Positions 49,033-58,834 are shown, counted from the first letter of the stretch. The stretch is 64,000 nucleotides of DNA from Nocardioides malaquae (GCF_015070385.1 NZ_JADCSA010000001.1:331499-395498), one strand, 5' to 3'. Notes: generated from the letters alone by a model not told the origin. Numbers and translations: made by a program.

Positions 49033-50034
49033 TCAGTCGGTCTCGGCCTTGGTGTCGCGGGCGATGAAGGCCTGGATCATGTCCTGGGCGGTGATCTTGC
49101 CGGCGACCACCAGGTCGACAGCGGTCGCGATCGGGGCGTCGACGCCGTGCTTCTCGGCCAGGGCCCGCAGCGACGAGCAGGACTTGGCGCCCTCGGCCAC
49201 CTGACGGGTGGAGGCGTAGATCTCCTCGGTGGTCATGCCCTGCCCGATCTTCTCGCCGAAGGTCCGGTTGCGCGACAACGGCGAGGAGCAGGTCGCGACC
49301 AGGTCCCCCAGACCGGCCAGCCCCATCAGCGTCAGGGGGTTCGCGCCGAGGGCGACCGCGAGACGGGCCGTCTCGGCCAACCCACGGGTGATCACCGAGG
49401 CGGTCGTGTTGTCGCCGAAACCCAACCCGACCGCCATGCCGACCGCGAGCGCCACGACGTTCTTGTAGGCGCCCCCCAGCTCGCAGCCCACGACGTCGGT
49501 GGAGGTGTAGGGCCGGAAGGCAGGTCCGTGGCACATGTCCTGCAGCCACTTCGCGACGCTCTCGTCGGCGCAGGCGACCACCGAGGCGGCCGGCTCGCGC
49601 CGGGCGATCTCCTTGGCCAGGTTGGGGCCGCTGATCACCGCGATCCGCTCGGGGCCCGCGCCGGTGACCTCCGCGATGACCTCGCTCATCCGCTCGAGCG
49701 TGCCGAGTTCGACGCCCTTCATCAGGCTGACCATCACGGCCTTCTCCGGCACGTGCTCGGCCCACTGGCCGAGGTTCTCGCGGAAGGTCTGCGACGGCGT
49801 GGCGAAGACGACCACCTCGGCCCCGGCCATGGCGGCCGCGACGTCGCTGGTGGCGGAGATGGTGGCGGGCAGCTCGATCCCCGGCAGGTAGTCGGGGTTC
49901 TCGTGGGAGGTGGTGATCGCCTGGGCCAGCTCCTCGCGGCGGGCCCACAGGGTCACCTCGTTGCCGGCGTCAGCGAGCACGATCGCGAAGGCCGTCCCCC
50001 AGGAGCCGGCCCCGATCACTGCCACCTTGTTCAT
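49033..50034 (-). CDS. gpsA: Glycerol-3-phosphate dehydrogenase [NAD(P)+]
   Basis: 333 residues. GpsA reduces dihydroxyacetone phosphate to sn-glycerol-3-phosphate for phospholipids. [18 protein letters not shown] binds NAD(P)[15 protein letters not shown] and [15 protein letters not shown] carry the catalytic Lys. Its ATG overlaps the plsC stop in an ATGA, coupling two steps of lipid synthesis. Confidence 0.95.
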   Translation of the reverse strand: MNKVAVIGAGSWGTAFAIVLADAGNEVTLWARREELAQAITTSHENPDYLPGIELPATISATSDVAAAMAGAEVVVFATPSQTFRENLGQWAEHVPEKAVMVSLMKGVELGTLERMSEVIAEVTGAGPERIAVISGPNLAKEIARREPAASVVACADESVAKWLQDMCHGPAFRPYTSTDVVGCELGGAYKNVVALAVGMAVGLGFGDNTTASVITRGLAETARLAVALGANPLTLMGLAGLGDLVATCSSPLSRNRTFGEKIGQGMTTEEIYASTRQVAEGAKSCSSLRALAEKHGVDAPIATAVDLVVAGKITAQDMIQAFIARDTKAETD

Positions 50035-50852
50035 CTCGCGTCGCCCTTCTTCCTGCTCGTACGCCCCAGGCGCGCCCTGCGCCTGCGCGGGTTGCCGATC
50101 TGCTGGATCCCGCGGTCACGGGGGTCGAAGCGCTCGGCCGGCGCCTCAGCCTGCCGCAACTCCTCGAGGAGGGCCACCAGGGCGGCCATGATCCGGTCGG
50201 TCGCCTGCTGGATCACCTGCGGGGTGACCTCCTGCTCCAGGAGGTCGGCGAGGTCGACCGGCTCCCCGACCCGCAGCGTCACCCGGCCCCGGGGCCACAG
50301 CCGCGGGAACCGGGCGTACGGCCCGAGGGTGTCCTGGGCGCCCCAGTGCGCGACGGGGATCACCGGCGCGCCCGTCTCCAGGGCGATGCGTGCAGCCCCC
50401 GACTTGCCTCGCATGGGCCACAGGTCCGGGTCGCGCGTGAGGGTGCCCTCCGGGTAGACGGCCAGGCACTCCCCTGCCCTGACCGCGTCGACCGCGGCCC
50501 CGTACGCGTCCTGGGCGTGGGTGGTGAGCCGGGCCACGGGGATCTGCTTGGCGTTGCGCAGCACCGCTCCGAAGAAGGGGGGCCGGAACAACGCCTCCTT
50601 GACCAGGTAGCGCGGGATGCGTCCGCGCGACCACAGCAGGTCTCCGGTCATCAGCGGGTCGAGGTAGGAGAGGTGGTTGAACACCACGATGCAGCCGCCC
50701 GACGCCGGCAGACGGTGCGCGTCGAGCCACGTGCGGGCGCTGAGCGCGCGCACCGGCGGCAGGAGCAGGGTCGTGCCGACCCAGAAGCCCCAACCCGGCT
50801 TCTGGGCGACGAGACGCCTCCACGCCACCTTCGTCGAGCTCCGCTGCACCAC
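50031..50852 (-). CDS. plsC: 1-acyl-sn-glycerol-3-phosphate acyltransferase
   Basis: 273 residues. PlsC acylates lysophosphatidic acid to phosphatidic acid, the CdsA substrate. The NHLSYLDPL motif (HX4D) and [10 protein letters not shown] are intact. A basic C-terminal tail ([16 protein letters not shown]) follows. Two adjacent GTG codons (50852 and 50849) could start it, with no clear ribosome binding site. It feeds directly into gpsA with a 4-nt overlap. Confidence 0.9.
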   Translation of the reverse strand: MVQRSSTKVAWRRLVAQKPGWGFWVGTTLLLPPVRALSARTWLDAHRLPASGGCIVVFNHLSYLDPLMTGDLLWSRGRIPRYLVKEALFRPPFFGAVLRNAKQIPVARLTTHAQDAYGAAVDAVRAGECLAVYPEGTLTRDPDLWPMRGKSGAARIALETGAPVIPVAHWGAQDTLGPYARFPRLWPRGRVTLRVGEPVDLADLLEQEVTPQVIQQATDRIMAALVALLEELRQAEAPAERFDPRDRGIQQIGNPRRRRARLGRTSRKKGDAR

Positions 50853-50914
50853 GCAGCAGAGGCTACTCCGTGGGTGACCTGCGCCACTCGCAGGGATCGT
50901 GGCGCGCCGCAGGC

Positions 50915-51502
50915 TCAGAGCGTCGCGGGCTTCCAGGACGGTCGCGACGCCTCGTGGGCGAGGATCTCCGCCTCGTGACCCAGCGTGATGCCGATGTCGT
51001 CGAGGCCCTCGAGGAAGCGCCACCGGGTGTAGTCGTCGATCTGGAAGGGGGCCGACCAGTCGCCGGCCCGCAGCTCGCGCGCCTCCAGGTCGACGGTGAC
51101 CTCGAGGCCCACGTGGGCGTCGAGCAGGTCCCACAGGGCGATGACCTCGGCCTCGGCGACCTCGACCGCGAGCAGACCCGACTTGCCGGCGTTGGAGCGG
51201 AAGATGTCGCCGAAGCGCGGCGAGACGACGACCTTGAAGCCGAAGTCCTGCAGCGCCCAGACGGCGTGCTCACGCGACGAGCCGGTGCCGAAGTTGGGGC
51301 CGGCCACCAGCACGGTCGAGGCCGTGTAGGGCTCCTGGGCGAGCACGAACCCGGGGTCCTGGAAGAGGCCGAAGAAGAGGCCGTCCTCGAAGCCCGTGCG
51401 CGTGATCCGTTTCAGGAAGTCGCTCGGGATGATCATGTCGGTGTCGACGTCGCTGCGGCGCAGCGGAGCGGCCACGCCGGTGTGGGTGGTGAACTTCTCC
51501 AT
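50915..51502 (-). CDS. leuD: 3-isopropylmalate dehydratase small subunit
   Basis: 195 residues. With LeuC it isomerises 2- to 3-isopropylmalate in leucine synthesis. Key segments are [36 protein letters not shown] and [22 protein letters not shown] lies 7 nt before the ATG. It follows leuC by 13 nt. It is 62 nt upstream of plsC, and no terminator is obvious between. Confidence 0.95.
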   Translation of the reverse strand: MEKFTTHTGVAAPLRRSDVDTDMIIPSDFLKRITRTGFEDGLFFGLFQDPGFVLAQEPYTASTVLVAGPNFGTGSSREHAVWALQDFGFKVVVSPRFGDIFRSNAGKSGLLAVEVAEAEVIALWDLLDAHVGLEVTVDLEARELRAGDWSAPFQIDDYTRWRFLEGLDDIGITLGHEAEILAHEASRPSWKPATL

Positions 51503-51515
51503 CTCAGTGCTCCGT

Positions 51516-52928
51516 TCAGGCCAGGACCGACGCCAGGTCGGCCGGGGAGGAGAGGGTGCCGCGCACGGCGGTGGCGGCGGCCACGGGCACCGAGACCAGG
51601 TGCGTACGCACCCCGTCACCCTGTCGACCCTCGAAGTTGCGGTTGGAGGTCGAGGCAGTACGCACCGGACCGTCCAGCTTGTCGTCGTTCATGCCCAGGC
51701 ACATGGAGCAGCCCGCGCCGCGCCACTGGGCGCCGGCGGCAATGAACACCTCGTGCAGGCCCTCGGCCTCGGCCTCCAGGCGTACGCGTGCCGAGCCGGG
51801 CACCACGATCATGGTGACGCCGTCGGCGACCCGGTGCCCCTTGAGCACCTCGGCGGCGGCGCGCAGGTCGTCGAGGCGTCCGTTGGTGCAGGAGCCGATG
51901 AAGACGTGGTCGACCGGGATCTCCTTGAGCGTCTCGCCACCGGCCAGACCCATGTAGGCGAGGGCGTTCTCCGCGGCGGTGCGCTCGATCTGGTCGTCGA
52001 AGTCGGCCGGGCGCGGCACGGTGCCGCCCAGCGGGGCGCCCTGACCGGGGTTGGTGCCCCAGGTGACCCAGGGGGTGACCTCGGAGGCGTCGATGACGAT
52101 CTCCTTGTCGAAGACCGCGTCCTCGTCGGTGTAGTAGGTCTTCCAGTGCTCCAGGGCGGCGTCCCAGTCGGCGCCACGGGGAGCGTGCGGCTTGCCCTTC
52201 AGGAACTCGAAGGTGGTCTCGTCGGGAGCGACGAGGCCGGCCTTGGCGCCCCACTCGATGGACATGTTGCAGACCGTCATGCGGCCCTCCATCGAGAGCT
52301 TGCGGATGGCCTCGCCGCGGTACTCCACGATGTAGCCCATGCCGGCGCCGGTGCCCACCTGGGTGATCAGGTAGAGAATCAGGTCCTTGGCGGTGACGCC
52401 CTCGGCGAGCTCGCCGGTGACGGTGACCGCACAGGTCTTGGGGCGGCTGGAGGAGAGCGTCTGGGTGGCCAGCACGTGCTCGACCTCGGAGGTGCCGATG
52501 CCGTGGGCGATCGCGCCGAAAGCGCCGTGGGTGGCGGTGTGGGAGTCGCCGCAGACGATCGTCATGCCCGGCTGGGTCAGGCCCAGCTGTGGTCCGACGA
52601 CGTGGACGATGCCCTGCTCGACGTCACCCAGCGGGTGCAGCCGGATGCCGAACTCCTCGCAGTTGGCGCGCAGCGCGTTGATCTGGGCCCGGGAGACCGG
52701 GTCCTTGATCGGCTTGTCCCAGTTGAGGGTCGGGACGTTGTGGTCCTCGGTGGCCAGGGTGAGGTCGGGACGGCGTACCGTACGTCCGGCAAGGCGCAGG
52801 CCGTCGAAGGCCTGCGGGCTGGTCACCTCGTGGATGAGGTGGAGGTCGATGTACAGGAGGTCGGGTTCTCCGTCTGCACTGCGGACGACGTGCTCGTCCC
52901 ACACCTTCTCGGCCAGGGTTTTGCCCAC
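51516..52928 (-). CDS. leuC: 3-isopropylmalate dehydratase large subunit
   Basis: 470 residues, aconitase superfamily. The [4Fe-4S] cysteines are in [11 protein letters not shown] and GCSMCLGMN with an earlier Cys in [14 protein letters not shown]. It starts [13 protein letters not shown] after GTG 52928; AGCAGG is upstream. The divergent IclR-type gene 91 bp away probably controls leuCD, as NdgR/LtbR regulators do in Streptomyces and Corynebacterium. Confidence 0.95.
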   Translation of the reverse strand: MGKTLAEKVWDEHVVRSADGEPDLLYIDLHLIHEVTSPQAFDGLRLAGRTVRRPDLTLATEDHNVPTLNWDKPIKDPVSRAQINALRANCEEFGIRLHPLGDVEQGIVHVVGPQLGLTQPGMTIVCGDSHTATHGAFGAIAHGIGTSEVEHVLATQTLSSSRPKTCAVTVTGELAEGVTAKDLILYLITQVGTGAGMGYIVEYRGEAIRKLSMEGRMTVCNMSIEWGAKAGLVAPDETTFEFLKGKPHAPRGADWDAALEHWKTYYTDEDAVFDKEIVIDASEVTPWVTWGTNPGQGAPLGGTVPRPADFDDQIERTAAENALAYMGLAGGETLKEIPVDHVFIGSCTNGRLDDLRAAAEVLKGHRVADGVTMIVVPGSARVRLEAEAEGLHEVFIAAGAQWRGAGCSMCLGMNDDKLDGPVRTASTSNRNFEGRQGDGVRTHLVSVPVAAATAVRGTLSSPADLASVLA

Positions 52929-53019
52929 GACCTGCTCCTCTCTCGGCGAAACGGTCCGGGTCAGGACCATTTGCAATCTACCCCTTGCATCCCAGCAAGT
53001 GAGACGGCAGTATTGCCAT
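52929..53019. promoter_or_regulatory. leuC / IclR-regulator divergent control region
   Basis: In 91 bp there are two small inverted repeats: CTTGC-atccca-GCAAG (52984-52999) and GGCA-gtat-TGCC (53006-53017, ending just before the IclR ATG). TTGCA also recurs at 52973-52977 and 52985-52989. The region is notably lower in GC than its flanks. One of these is probably the operator, by analogy with LtbR/NdgR. Confidence 0.45.
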
Positions 53020-53742
53020 ATGGACAACTCTAGCGGAGTCGGGGTTCTCGACAAAGCCGCCCTCGTGCTCGCTGCCCTGGAGGCCGGACCGGCCACCCTG
53101 GCCGGCCTCGTGGCCGGCACCGGGCTGGCGCGCCCCACTGCCCACCGTCTTGCCGTGGCCCTCGAGCACCACCGGCTGGTGGCGCGCGACATGCAGGGAC
53201 GTTTCGTGCTCGGCCCCCGCCTGGCCGAGCTGTCCGCGGCCGCCGGCGAGGACCGCCTGCTCGCCGCCGCGGGCCCCGTGCTCGCGCGCCTGCGCGACAT
53301 CACCGGCGAGTCCGCCCAGCTGTGGCGTCGTCAGGGCGAGCACCGCGTCTGCGTCGCAGCGGCCGAGCGTCCCAGCGGGCTGCGCGACACCATCCCGGTG
53401 GGCTCCCAGCTGACCATGCGCGCCGGCTCCGCGGCCCAGGTGCTGCTCGCGTGGGAGGACCCCGAGCGCATGCACCGCGGCCTGCAGAACGCCGCGTTCT
53501 CCGCCACCGCCCTCTCCGGCATCCGGCGTCGCGGGTGGGCGCAGAGCGTCGGCGAGCGCGAGCAGGGCGTCGCGTCGGTCTCCGCCCCGGTCCGCTCCCC
53601 CGGCGGGAAGATCATCGCCGCGGTCTCCGTCTCCGGCCCGCTCGAGCGTCTCTCGCGCCAGCCTGGTCGCATGCACGCACCCGCGGTGCTCGCCGCCGCC
53701 GAGCGGTTGAGCGAGTCGCTGCGCCGCGCGGCCGCCGACTGA
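53020..53742 (+). CDS. IclR-family regulator, probably of leuCD (NdgR/LtbR type)
   Basis: 240 residues. The winged helix ([33 protein letters not shown]) spans about 8-60, and the effector domain ([38 protein letters not shown]) follows. Known relatives in the same divergent position repress leuCD and leucine/tryptophan genes. The ATG at 53020 sits right after an inverted repeat; little room is left for a leader. Confidence 0.88.
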   Translation: MDNSSGVGVLDKAALVLAALEAGPATLAGLVAGTGLARPTAHRLAVALEHHRLVARDMQGRFVLGPRLAELSAAAGEDRLLAAAGPVLARLRDITGESAQLWRRQGEHRVCVAAAERPSGLRDTIPVGSQLTMRAGSAAQVLLAWEDPERMHRGLQNAAFSATALSGIRRRGWAQSVGEREQGVASVSAPVRSPGGKIIAAVSVSGPLERLSRQPGRMHAPAVLAAAERLSESLRRAAAD

Positions 53743-53763
53743 CGTCGCTAGCCACGCCCGCGC

Positions 53764-54261
53764 TCAGAACAGCAGGTCCTCCTCCGACCGTTCCAGGTCG
53801 AGGAGGACCTGTTTGCGTTCCAGTCCCCCCGCGTAGCCGGTGAGGGAGCCGTCGGCTCCCACGATCCGGTGGCAGGGCACGACGACCGGGATCGGGTTGC
53901 GGCCGTTGGCCGACCCCACCGCGCGGGAGGCGCCCCGTGGCTGGCCCAGCGCGGCCGCGATCTCGGCGTAGGTCGCGGTGCGGCCGTAGGGCACCTCGCG
54001 CAGCGCCGCCCAGACCCGGTGCTGGTAGTCGGTGCCGCGCGGCGCCAACGGGAGGTCGAAGTCGGTCAGCTCCCCGGCGAAGTAGGCCCGCAGCTGGCGA
54101 GCCGCCTCCACGAGCAGGGGCGCCTCGTCGTTGCGCTCCCCCACCTGGGCCTCCTCGTCGAACGGTGAGAACTCGATCGCCGTGACTCCCTCGCCACCCC
54201 CGACGACCCGCAGCGGGCCGATCGGGCTCTCGACCACGGTCCAGACCTTCATGGGTGCCAT
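53764..54261 (-). CDS. ogt: Methylated-DNA--protein-cysteine S-methyltransferase
   Basis: 165 residues. It takes the methyl group from O6-methylguanine onto its own Cys. The acceptor motif PCHRIVG is present (IPVVVPCHRIVGADGSLTGY), preceded by PYGRTATYAEIAAALGQPR. The ATG at 54261 is chosen: GGAG lies 5 nt upstream, while ATG 54264 is too close and ATG 54252 too far. It overlaps the Ada-AlkA gene end, so the two repair genes are coupled. Confidence 0.92.
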   Translation of the reverse strand: MAPMKVWTVVESPIGPLRVVGGGEGVTAIEFSPFDEEAQVGERNDEAPLLVEAARQLRAYFAGELTDFDLPLAPRGTDYQHRVWAALREVPYGRTATYAEIAAALGQPRGASRAVGSANGRNPIPVVVPCHRIVGADGSLTGYAGGLERKQVLLDLERSEEDLLF

Positions 54262-55802
54262 CATCGCTCCTCGTTCACGGGGTGGTCGTCGGTGTCGTGC
54301 AGGCTGCGCCAGACCAGGTGCTGGGCGTAGGAGCGCCACGGTCGCCAGCTCTCGACCACGCCGGCGACGTCGCCGGCGCCGACTCCCCAGCGGCCGAACG
54401 CAGCACGGGTGCCGCTGTCGGCGAGGAGGAGCCGATCGGGGTCGCCCAGCGCGCGCATCGCCACGTAGTCGGCCGTCCAGGGGCCGATGCCGGGCAGGGC
54501 GAGCAGGGCGGCGTGCGCAGCCTGACGGTCGGCGCCCCGGTCGAGCACGAGGTCACCCGCGGCCACGGCAGCACAGAGTGCAGCCAGGGCCCGCACCCGC
54601 GAGCCGGGCACCGGGAGGTCGCCGGCGACGAGCGCGGCCACGGCCTCGGGTCGGGGGAAGAGTCGGTCGAGCCCCGCGATGCCGGTGGCGACCCGCGGCC
54701 CGTGGTCCGCGACGAGGCGACCGGCGAGCCCGCGCGCGGCGGCGAGAGTGACCTGTTGCCCGAGCACGGCGCGCACGGCCACCTCATGGCCGTCCACGTG
54801 GCCCGGCACCCGTAGCCCCGGGTGGCGCGCTGCCGTGGAGCCGAGCAAGGGATCGGCCTCCAGAGCGGCGGCGACGGCGACCGGGTCGCAGTCCGCGTCG
54901 ACCAGGCGACGTACGCGCTCGGCCGCGGCGCCGAGGTCGCGCAGGTCGGTCAGGGCGAAGCTGGCGTGCACGTGGGCCCGGACGCCCACAGCCTGTTCCT
55001 GCGGCAGTCGGAGCACCACGGTGCCGGGGCCGTGCGGCAGGTCGAGGGTGCGGGCGTACGTGCCCTCCCGCACCACCTCGACGCCGGGCACGGCCCGCGC
55101 CTCGAGGTGCGCGAGCAGGCACGCTCCGTCGTACGGCGTGCGCACCGGCAGGCGTACGTCCACCCGTCCAGCCGGGAGCCCGTCGCCGGTGCCTCCCGGC
55201 TCCCGGGGGGTGGGTCGGCGGGCCGCCCGCCGAGCCCGCATGGCGGTCGGGGTGAGCGCGTAGACCTCGCGCACGGTGTCGTTGAACTGCCGCACGCTCG
55301 CGAAGCCGGCGGCGAAGGCGACGTCCGCGAACGCGAGGTCGGTCTCCTCCACCAGCGTCCGGGCCTGCTGCGCCCGGCGGGCCCGGGCCAGCGCCAGGGG
55401 GCCCGCCCCCAGCTCCTCGCGCAGCAACCGGGTGAGGTGGCGCGGCGAGTAGCCCAGCCTGGCCGCGAGCCCGGTGACGCCCTCGCGCTCCACGACGCCG
55501 TCGGAGACCAGGCGCATTGCGCGACCGGCCACGTCGGCAACGACGTCCCACCCCGGCGCGCCGGGGGTCGCGTCCGGCGCGCACCGCTTGCAGGCGCGGA
55601 ACCCTGCCGCCTGGGCGGAGGCGGCCGTGGGGTGGAAGGAGACGCGATCGGCTCCCGGGGTGCGCGCGGGGCAGGACGGACGGCAGTAGATGCCGGTGGT
55701 GTGCACCGCGGTGAGGAAGACGCCGTCGAAACGTCGGTCCCGGCTGGCGACGGCGCGGTAGCAGCTCTCGGGGTCGAGCTGGGGCCAGACCGTGGTCGTC
55801 AT
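54261..55802 (-). CDS. Ada-type regulator fused to AlkA 3-methyladenine DNA glycosylase
   Basis: 513 residues in three parts. (1) Ada zinc domain, Cys40, Cys44, Cys71 and Cys74 (YCRPSC, CKRC), which accepts methyl groups from phosphotriesters. (2) AraC-type helix-turn-helix, about 95-190 (LGYSPRHLTRLLREELGAGP, AFAAGFASVRQFNDTVRE). (3) AlkA: the N-terminal beta domain, then HhH LLALPGIGPWTADYVAM and the catalytic Asp in LLLADSGTRAAFG. It senses alkylation, activates genes and excises 3-methyladenine. ATG 55802 is the start; the frame further upstream runs over tRNA-Glu. Confidence 0.92.
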   Translation of the reverse strand: MTTTVWPQLDPESCYRAVASRDRRFDGVFLTAVHTTGIYCRPSCPARTPGADRVSFHPTAASAQAAGFRACKRCAPDATPGAPGWDVVADVAGRAMRLVSDGVVEREGVTGLAARLGYSPRHLTRLLREELGAGPLALARARRAQQARTLVEETDLAFADVAFAAGFASVRQFNDTVREVYALTPTAMRARRAARRPTPREPGGTGDGLPAGRVDVRLPVRTPYDGACLLAHLEARAVPGVEVVREGTYARTLDLPHGPGTVVLRLPQEQAVGVRAHVHASFALTDLRDLGAAAERVRRLVDADCDPVAVAAALEADPLLGSTAARHPGLRVPGHVDGHEVAVRAVLGQQVTLAAARGLAGRLVADHGPRVATGIAGLDRLFPRPEAVAALVAGDLPVPGSRVRALAALCAAVAAGDLVLDRGADRQAAHAALLALPGIGPWTADYVAMRALGDPDRLLLADSGTRAAFGRWGVGAGDVAGVVESWRPWRSYAQHLVWRSLHDTDDHPVNEER

Positions 55803-55913
55803 GACACCAGTGTGCGCCCCCCGGGGCACCTCGGCTGGCGGGATTCGGACACGGCAGCACTCAGTCGAACGAGCGCGGTGTCGGGCAAGCACGGGGTCAA
55901 GCGTGGGGAACGA

Positions 55914-55945
55914 CGAAGGGCCCGGCCGTGTGGCCGGACCCTTCG
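55914..55945 (-). terminator. Terminator after the first tRNA-Glu
   Basis: Positions 55914-55927 pair with 55932-55945 (14 bp, loop gtgt). On the minus strand all pair with one G-U; on the plus strand that position is a mismatch. It starts 7 nt after the tRNA 3' end. Confidence 0.8.
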
Positions 55946-55951
55946 ACTCTG

Positions 55952-56024
55952 TACCCCGGATGGGATTTGAACCCACGCTACCGCCGTGAGAGGGCGACGT
56001 CCTAGGCCGCTAGACGACCGGGGC
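55952..56024 (-). tRNA. tRNA-Glu (anticodon CTC)
   Basis: 73 nt. The acceptor GCCCCGG pairs with CCGGGGT (one G-U at the end), the anticodon loop is CTCTCAC with CTC read for GAG, and the T-arm has the GGTTCAAATCC block. CCA is not encoded. It is identical to the copy at 56187-56259. It lies downstream of its own likely promoter. Confidence 0.95.
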
Positions 56025-56062
56025 ATCATCTCCAGCACCGAGCGGCGCTTTCGACGGGGAAA

Positions 56063-56093
56063 ACAGTAACACCCACGGGCCGGGCTCTCCCAA
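56063..56093 (-). promoter_or_regulatory. Possible promoter for the first tRNA-Glu
   Basis: On the minus strand, TTGGGA (56093-56088) and TACTGT (56068-56063) are 19 nt apart, with the -10 about 39 nt before the tRNA 5' end. The spacing is slightly long for a sigma-70-type site. Confidence 0.35.
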
Positions 56094-56150
56094 CCGGGGC
56101 CCGCGAGGCGTACGTCACGCAGGCCCCACCCGACAGCCCCGCACATGACA

Positions 56151-56179
56151 GAAGGGCCCGGTCGATGACCGGACCCTTC
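56151..56179 (-). terminator. Terminator after the second tRNA-Glu
   Basis: Positions 56151-56163 pair with 56167-56179 (13 bp, 3-nt loop). As in the first unit, the minus strand pairs fully with one G-U. It shares the GGGTCCGG/CCGGGCCC stem core with the terminator at 55914-55945. Confidence 0.8.
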
Positions 56180-56186
56180 GGATCTG

Positions 56187-56259
56187 TACCCCGGATGGGA
56201 TTTGAACCCACGCTACCGCCGTGAGAGGGCGACGTCCTAGGCCGCTAGACGACCGGGGC
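56187..56259 (-). tRNA. tRNA-Glu (anticodon CTC), second identical copy
   Basis: 73 nt, base-for-base the same as 55952-56024. It is 30 nt downstream of tRNA-Gln and probably on the same transcript as gltX and the CPBP gene. CCA is not encoded. Confidence 0.95.
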
Positions 56260-56289
56260 AGGAGTCCACGAGCTGGGCTCGGAACTTCG

Positions 56290-56361
56290 CTGGGATACTA
56301 GGACTCGAACCTAGAACGACTGAACCAGAATCAGCTGTGTTGCCAATTACACCATATCCCA
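56290..56361 (-). tRNA. tRNA-Gln (anticodon CTG)
   Basis: 72 nt. TGGGATA pairs with TATCCCA, the anticodon loop is TTCTGGT (CTG, reads CAG), and the T-arm has GGTTCGAGTCC. CCA is not encoded. Its 5' end is only 7 nt after the CPBP protease stop codon, so it must be cut from a longer mRNA unless a promoter lies inside that gene. Confidence 0.95.
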
Positions 56362-56368
56362 AGGTGCT

Positions 56369-57361
56369 TCAGGCGCTGGGCGCCCGACCTGAAGAACCAT
56401 ACACGGGCACCTGAGGCGGCGACAAAACGGCCCCCCAGACGGCGTTGGCCAGGCCCATCCGCCGCGCTGCCCACCACGCTAGGGCGAGGTAGACCAGCGA
56501 CTGGGTCAGCGTGCTCGGCAGTGTCCACCACGTGCCCGCCGTGGGGTTCAGGGCCGAGGTCATGTCGGTGAAGGCGATGGCCATCCCGAAGGCCAGCAGG
56601 TTGTTGAGCACATGCATCGCGATCGCGGCCTCCAACCCACCGGTGACCAGCACCAGCACGCCGGCCACCACCCCGAAGGCGAGTCGGTCGAAGAAGATCG
56701 GCGGGTCCTGCGCCCCGTGGGCCAGGGCGAAGAGGAACGCCGGCACCAGCACGGCGACGCTACGCGCGACCCACCGACGGGTGAAGAGTCCGCCGCACGC
56801 CTGGGTGAGGTAGCCGCGGAAGAAGTACTCCTCCCCCGCCGCCTGGAAGGGCACCAGGAACACCACGATGAGTAGGTAGGCCGCCGTGGTCCGGGTGAAG
56901 TCGTTGAGCCCCAGGTCGTCGGTCGGCATGGCCTCCTGCGGCGTCAACGCGCCCACCGCCAGCGTGGCGCCGAGGGCCACCACCGAGAGCCCGACGCACA
57001 CCAGCGTGTAGGTCCAGCGCATGCGCCCGAAGACGGAGGTGACCCACCCCAGGCGCAGCCCGTGCAGTGGGCGGCTGACCACCCAGACCGCTGGGATCAG
57101 GCTGATCAGGGTCACCATCAGGTAGGCGAGCGCCCAGGGGGTGACCTCACCACCGACGATGCCGTCCACCAGCTCGTCGGGCTGCCGCCCCATGAGGACC
57201 GCGACCACCATGAAGACGAACATCCAGGCGATCGGCACCACACCGAAGCCGAGGAGCGCCACCAGCAGCATGCCGACGAGCGGCTTCCAGACGCGGTAGT
57301 TCCGGGCCCGGTGGAGCTGGTGGTACTCGAGTGGGTGCTCCTGCAGCGCGAGGTCGCCCAC
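56369..57361 (-). CDS. CPBP-family intramembrane metalloprotease
   Basis: 330 residues with about eight membrane segments. CPBP (Rce1/CaaX-type) enzymes cut membrane substrates; bacterial members may mature peptides or confer bacteriocin immunity, and the target here is unknown. The active-site motifs are intact: EEYFFRGYL (Glu-Glu-x-x-x-Arg), FLFALAHGAQ and HVLNNLLAF. The GTG start is 3 nt after the gltX stop; tRNA-Gln follows after 7 nt. Confidence 0.88.
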   Translation of the reverse strand: MGDLALQEHPLEYHQLHRARNYRVWKPLVGMLLVALLGFGVVPIAWMFVFMVVAVLMGRQPDELVDGIVGGEVTPWALAYLMVTLISLIPAVWVVSRPLHGLRLGWVTSVFGRMRWTYTLVCVGLSVVALGATLAVGALTPQEAMPTDDLGLNDFTRTTAAYLLIVVFLVPFQAAGEEYFFRGYLTQACGGLFTRRWVARSVAVLVPAFLFALAHGAQDPPIFFDRLAFGVVAGVLVLVTGGLEAAIAMHVLNNLLAFGMAIAFTDMTSALNPTAGTWWTLPSTLTQSLVYLALAWWAARRMGLANAVWGAVLSPPQVPVYGSSGRAPSA

Positions 57362-57364
57362 GGG

Positions 57365-58834
57365 TCAGCCGGCGTGCAACGCGTGGTGGAGCCGAGCCAT
57401 GGTGCGCTCACGCCCCAGCAGCTCGATCGACTCGAAGAGCGGCGGCGACACCTTGCGACCACTGACCGCGATGCGCACCGGACCGAACGCCTTGCGGGGC
57501 TTGAGTCCGAGCTTCTCGATCAGCGCGTCACGCAGGGCCTCCTCGATGGCGGCGGTCGACCAGGTCTCCAGCTGCGACAGCGCGGCGTAGGAGGCCTGGA
57601 CGACTTCCTTGCCCGCCTCGTCGATGGTGTCGACGAGCGCGAAGTCGGCGTCGTCGACGAAGAGGAACCCGAGCAGCTCGGGCGCCTCGGTCAGCTTGTT
57701 CATGCGCTCGGCCACCAACGGCATCGCCAGCTCCAGCATCCGGGCGTCCGCGTCGTTGACGGGGTCGGTGACCACGCCGGCGGCCTTGAGGAACGGGATG
57801 ACCCGGTAGGTCAGGTCGTCCAGGGTCAGCATGCGCATGTGGTCGGCGTTGATGGCCGAGGCCTTCTTGGCGTCGAACCGGGCCGGGTTGGGCTGCACGT
57901 CGGCGAGGTCGAAGGCCTCCACCATCTCGGCCAGCGTGAAGACGTCGCGGTCGGCGGCGATCGACCATCCGAGCAACGCCAGGTAGTTGAGCAGGCCCTC
58001 GGGCACGTAGCCCTGGTCGCGGTAAGCCAGCAGGTGGGCCTCGGGGTCACGCTTCGAGAGTTTCTTGTTGCCCTCGCCCATGACGTAGGGCAGGTGGCCG
58101 AACTCGGGCGTGAAGTCGGCGACGCCGATCGCCTTGAGTCCCTCGAAGAGGGCGATCTGGCGCGGAGTGGAGGAGAGCAGGTCCTCACCGCGCAGGACGT
58201 GGCTGATCTTCATGGTGGCGTCGTCGACCGGAGCGGTGAGCGTGTAGAGCGGGTCACCGTTGGCGCGGGCCAGGGCGAAGTCGGGCACGAACTCGGTCTG
58301 GAAGGTGATGTCGCCGCGCACCAGGTCGGTGAAGGTGATCTCGCCGTCCGGCATCCGGAAGCGGACGACGCTGCTGCGGCCCTCGGCCTCGAAGGCGGCG
58401 CGCTGGTCGTCGGTGAGGTCGCGGCAGAAGCCGTCGTAGCCCATCACCTTCGAGCCGGACGCCTTGCGGCGCGCGGTCACCTCGTCCGTCGTGCAGAAGC
58501 AGTCGTAGGTCCAGGACGACTCACGGAGCCTGGCGAGGACGTCCGTGTAGATCTCGGTGCGCTCGGACTGGCGGTAGGGACCGTAGGGCCCACCGACCAC
58601 GACGCCCTCGTCCCAGTCGAGGCCGAGCCACTGCATGACCTCGATGAGGGACTGGTAGGACTCCTCGGTGTTGCGCTCCTTGTCGGTGTCCTCGATGCGG
58701 AAGACGAAGGTGCCGCCGTGGTGGCGGGCGAAGGCCCAGTTGAAGAGGGCCGTGCGAGCCAGACCGACGTGCGGGCTGCCGGTGGGGCTGGGCGCCATGC
58801 GCACGCGGACCGGGCGAGGGGTCGGGGAGTTCAT
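57365..58834 (-). CDS. gltX: Glutamyl-tRNA synthetase
   Basis: 489 residues. GltX charges tRNA-Glu. Most actinobacteria lack GlnRS, and there it also charges tRNA-Gln with Glu for GatCAB to amidate. The HIGH motif appears as [16 protein letters not shown], and KMSKS as KLSKRDPE. The C-terminal anticodon domain is full length. Its ATG overlaps the FAH gene stop in TGATG. Genes for tRNA-Gln and tRNA-Glu lie just downstream. Confidence 0.96.
   Translation of the reverse strand: MNSPTPRPVRVRMAPSPTGSPHVGLARTALFNWAFARHHGGTFVFRIEDTDKERNTEESYQSLIEVMQWLGLDWDEGVVVGGPYGPYRQSERTEIYTDVLARLRESSWTYDCFCTTDEVTARRKASGSKVMGYDGFCRDLTDDQRAAFEAEGRSSVVRFRMPDGEITFTDLVRGDITFQTEFVPDFALARANGDPLYTLTAPVDDATMKISHVLRGEDLLSSTPRQIALFEGLKAIGVADFTPEFGHLPYVMGEGNKKLSKRDPEAHLLAYRDQGYVPEGLLNYLALLGWSIAADRDVFTLAEMVEAFDLADVQPNPARFDAKKASAINADHMRMLTLDDLTYRVIPFLKAAGVVTDPVNDADARMLELAMPLVAERMNKLTEAPELLGFLFVDDADFALVDTIDEAGKEVVQASYAALSQLETWSTAAIEEALRDALIEKLGLKPRKAFGPVRIAVSGRKVSPPLFESIELLGRERTMARLHHALHAG

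Noticed and set aside
55803-55976. N-terminal extension of the Ada-AlkA frame
   Set aside because: It would overlap tRNA-Glu and its terminator; the Ada domain starts at MTTTVWPQL.
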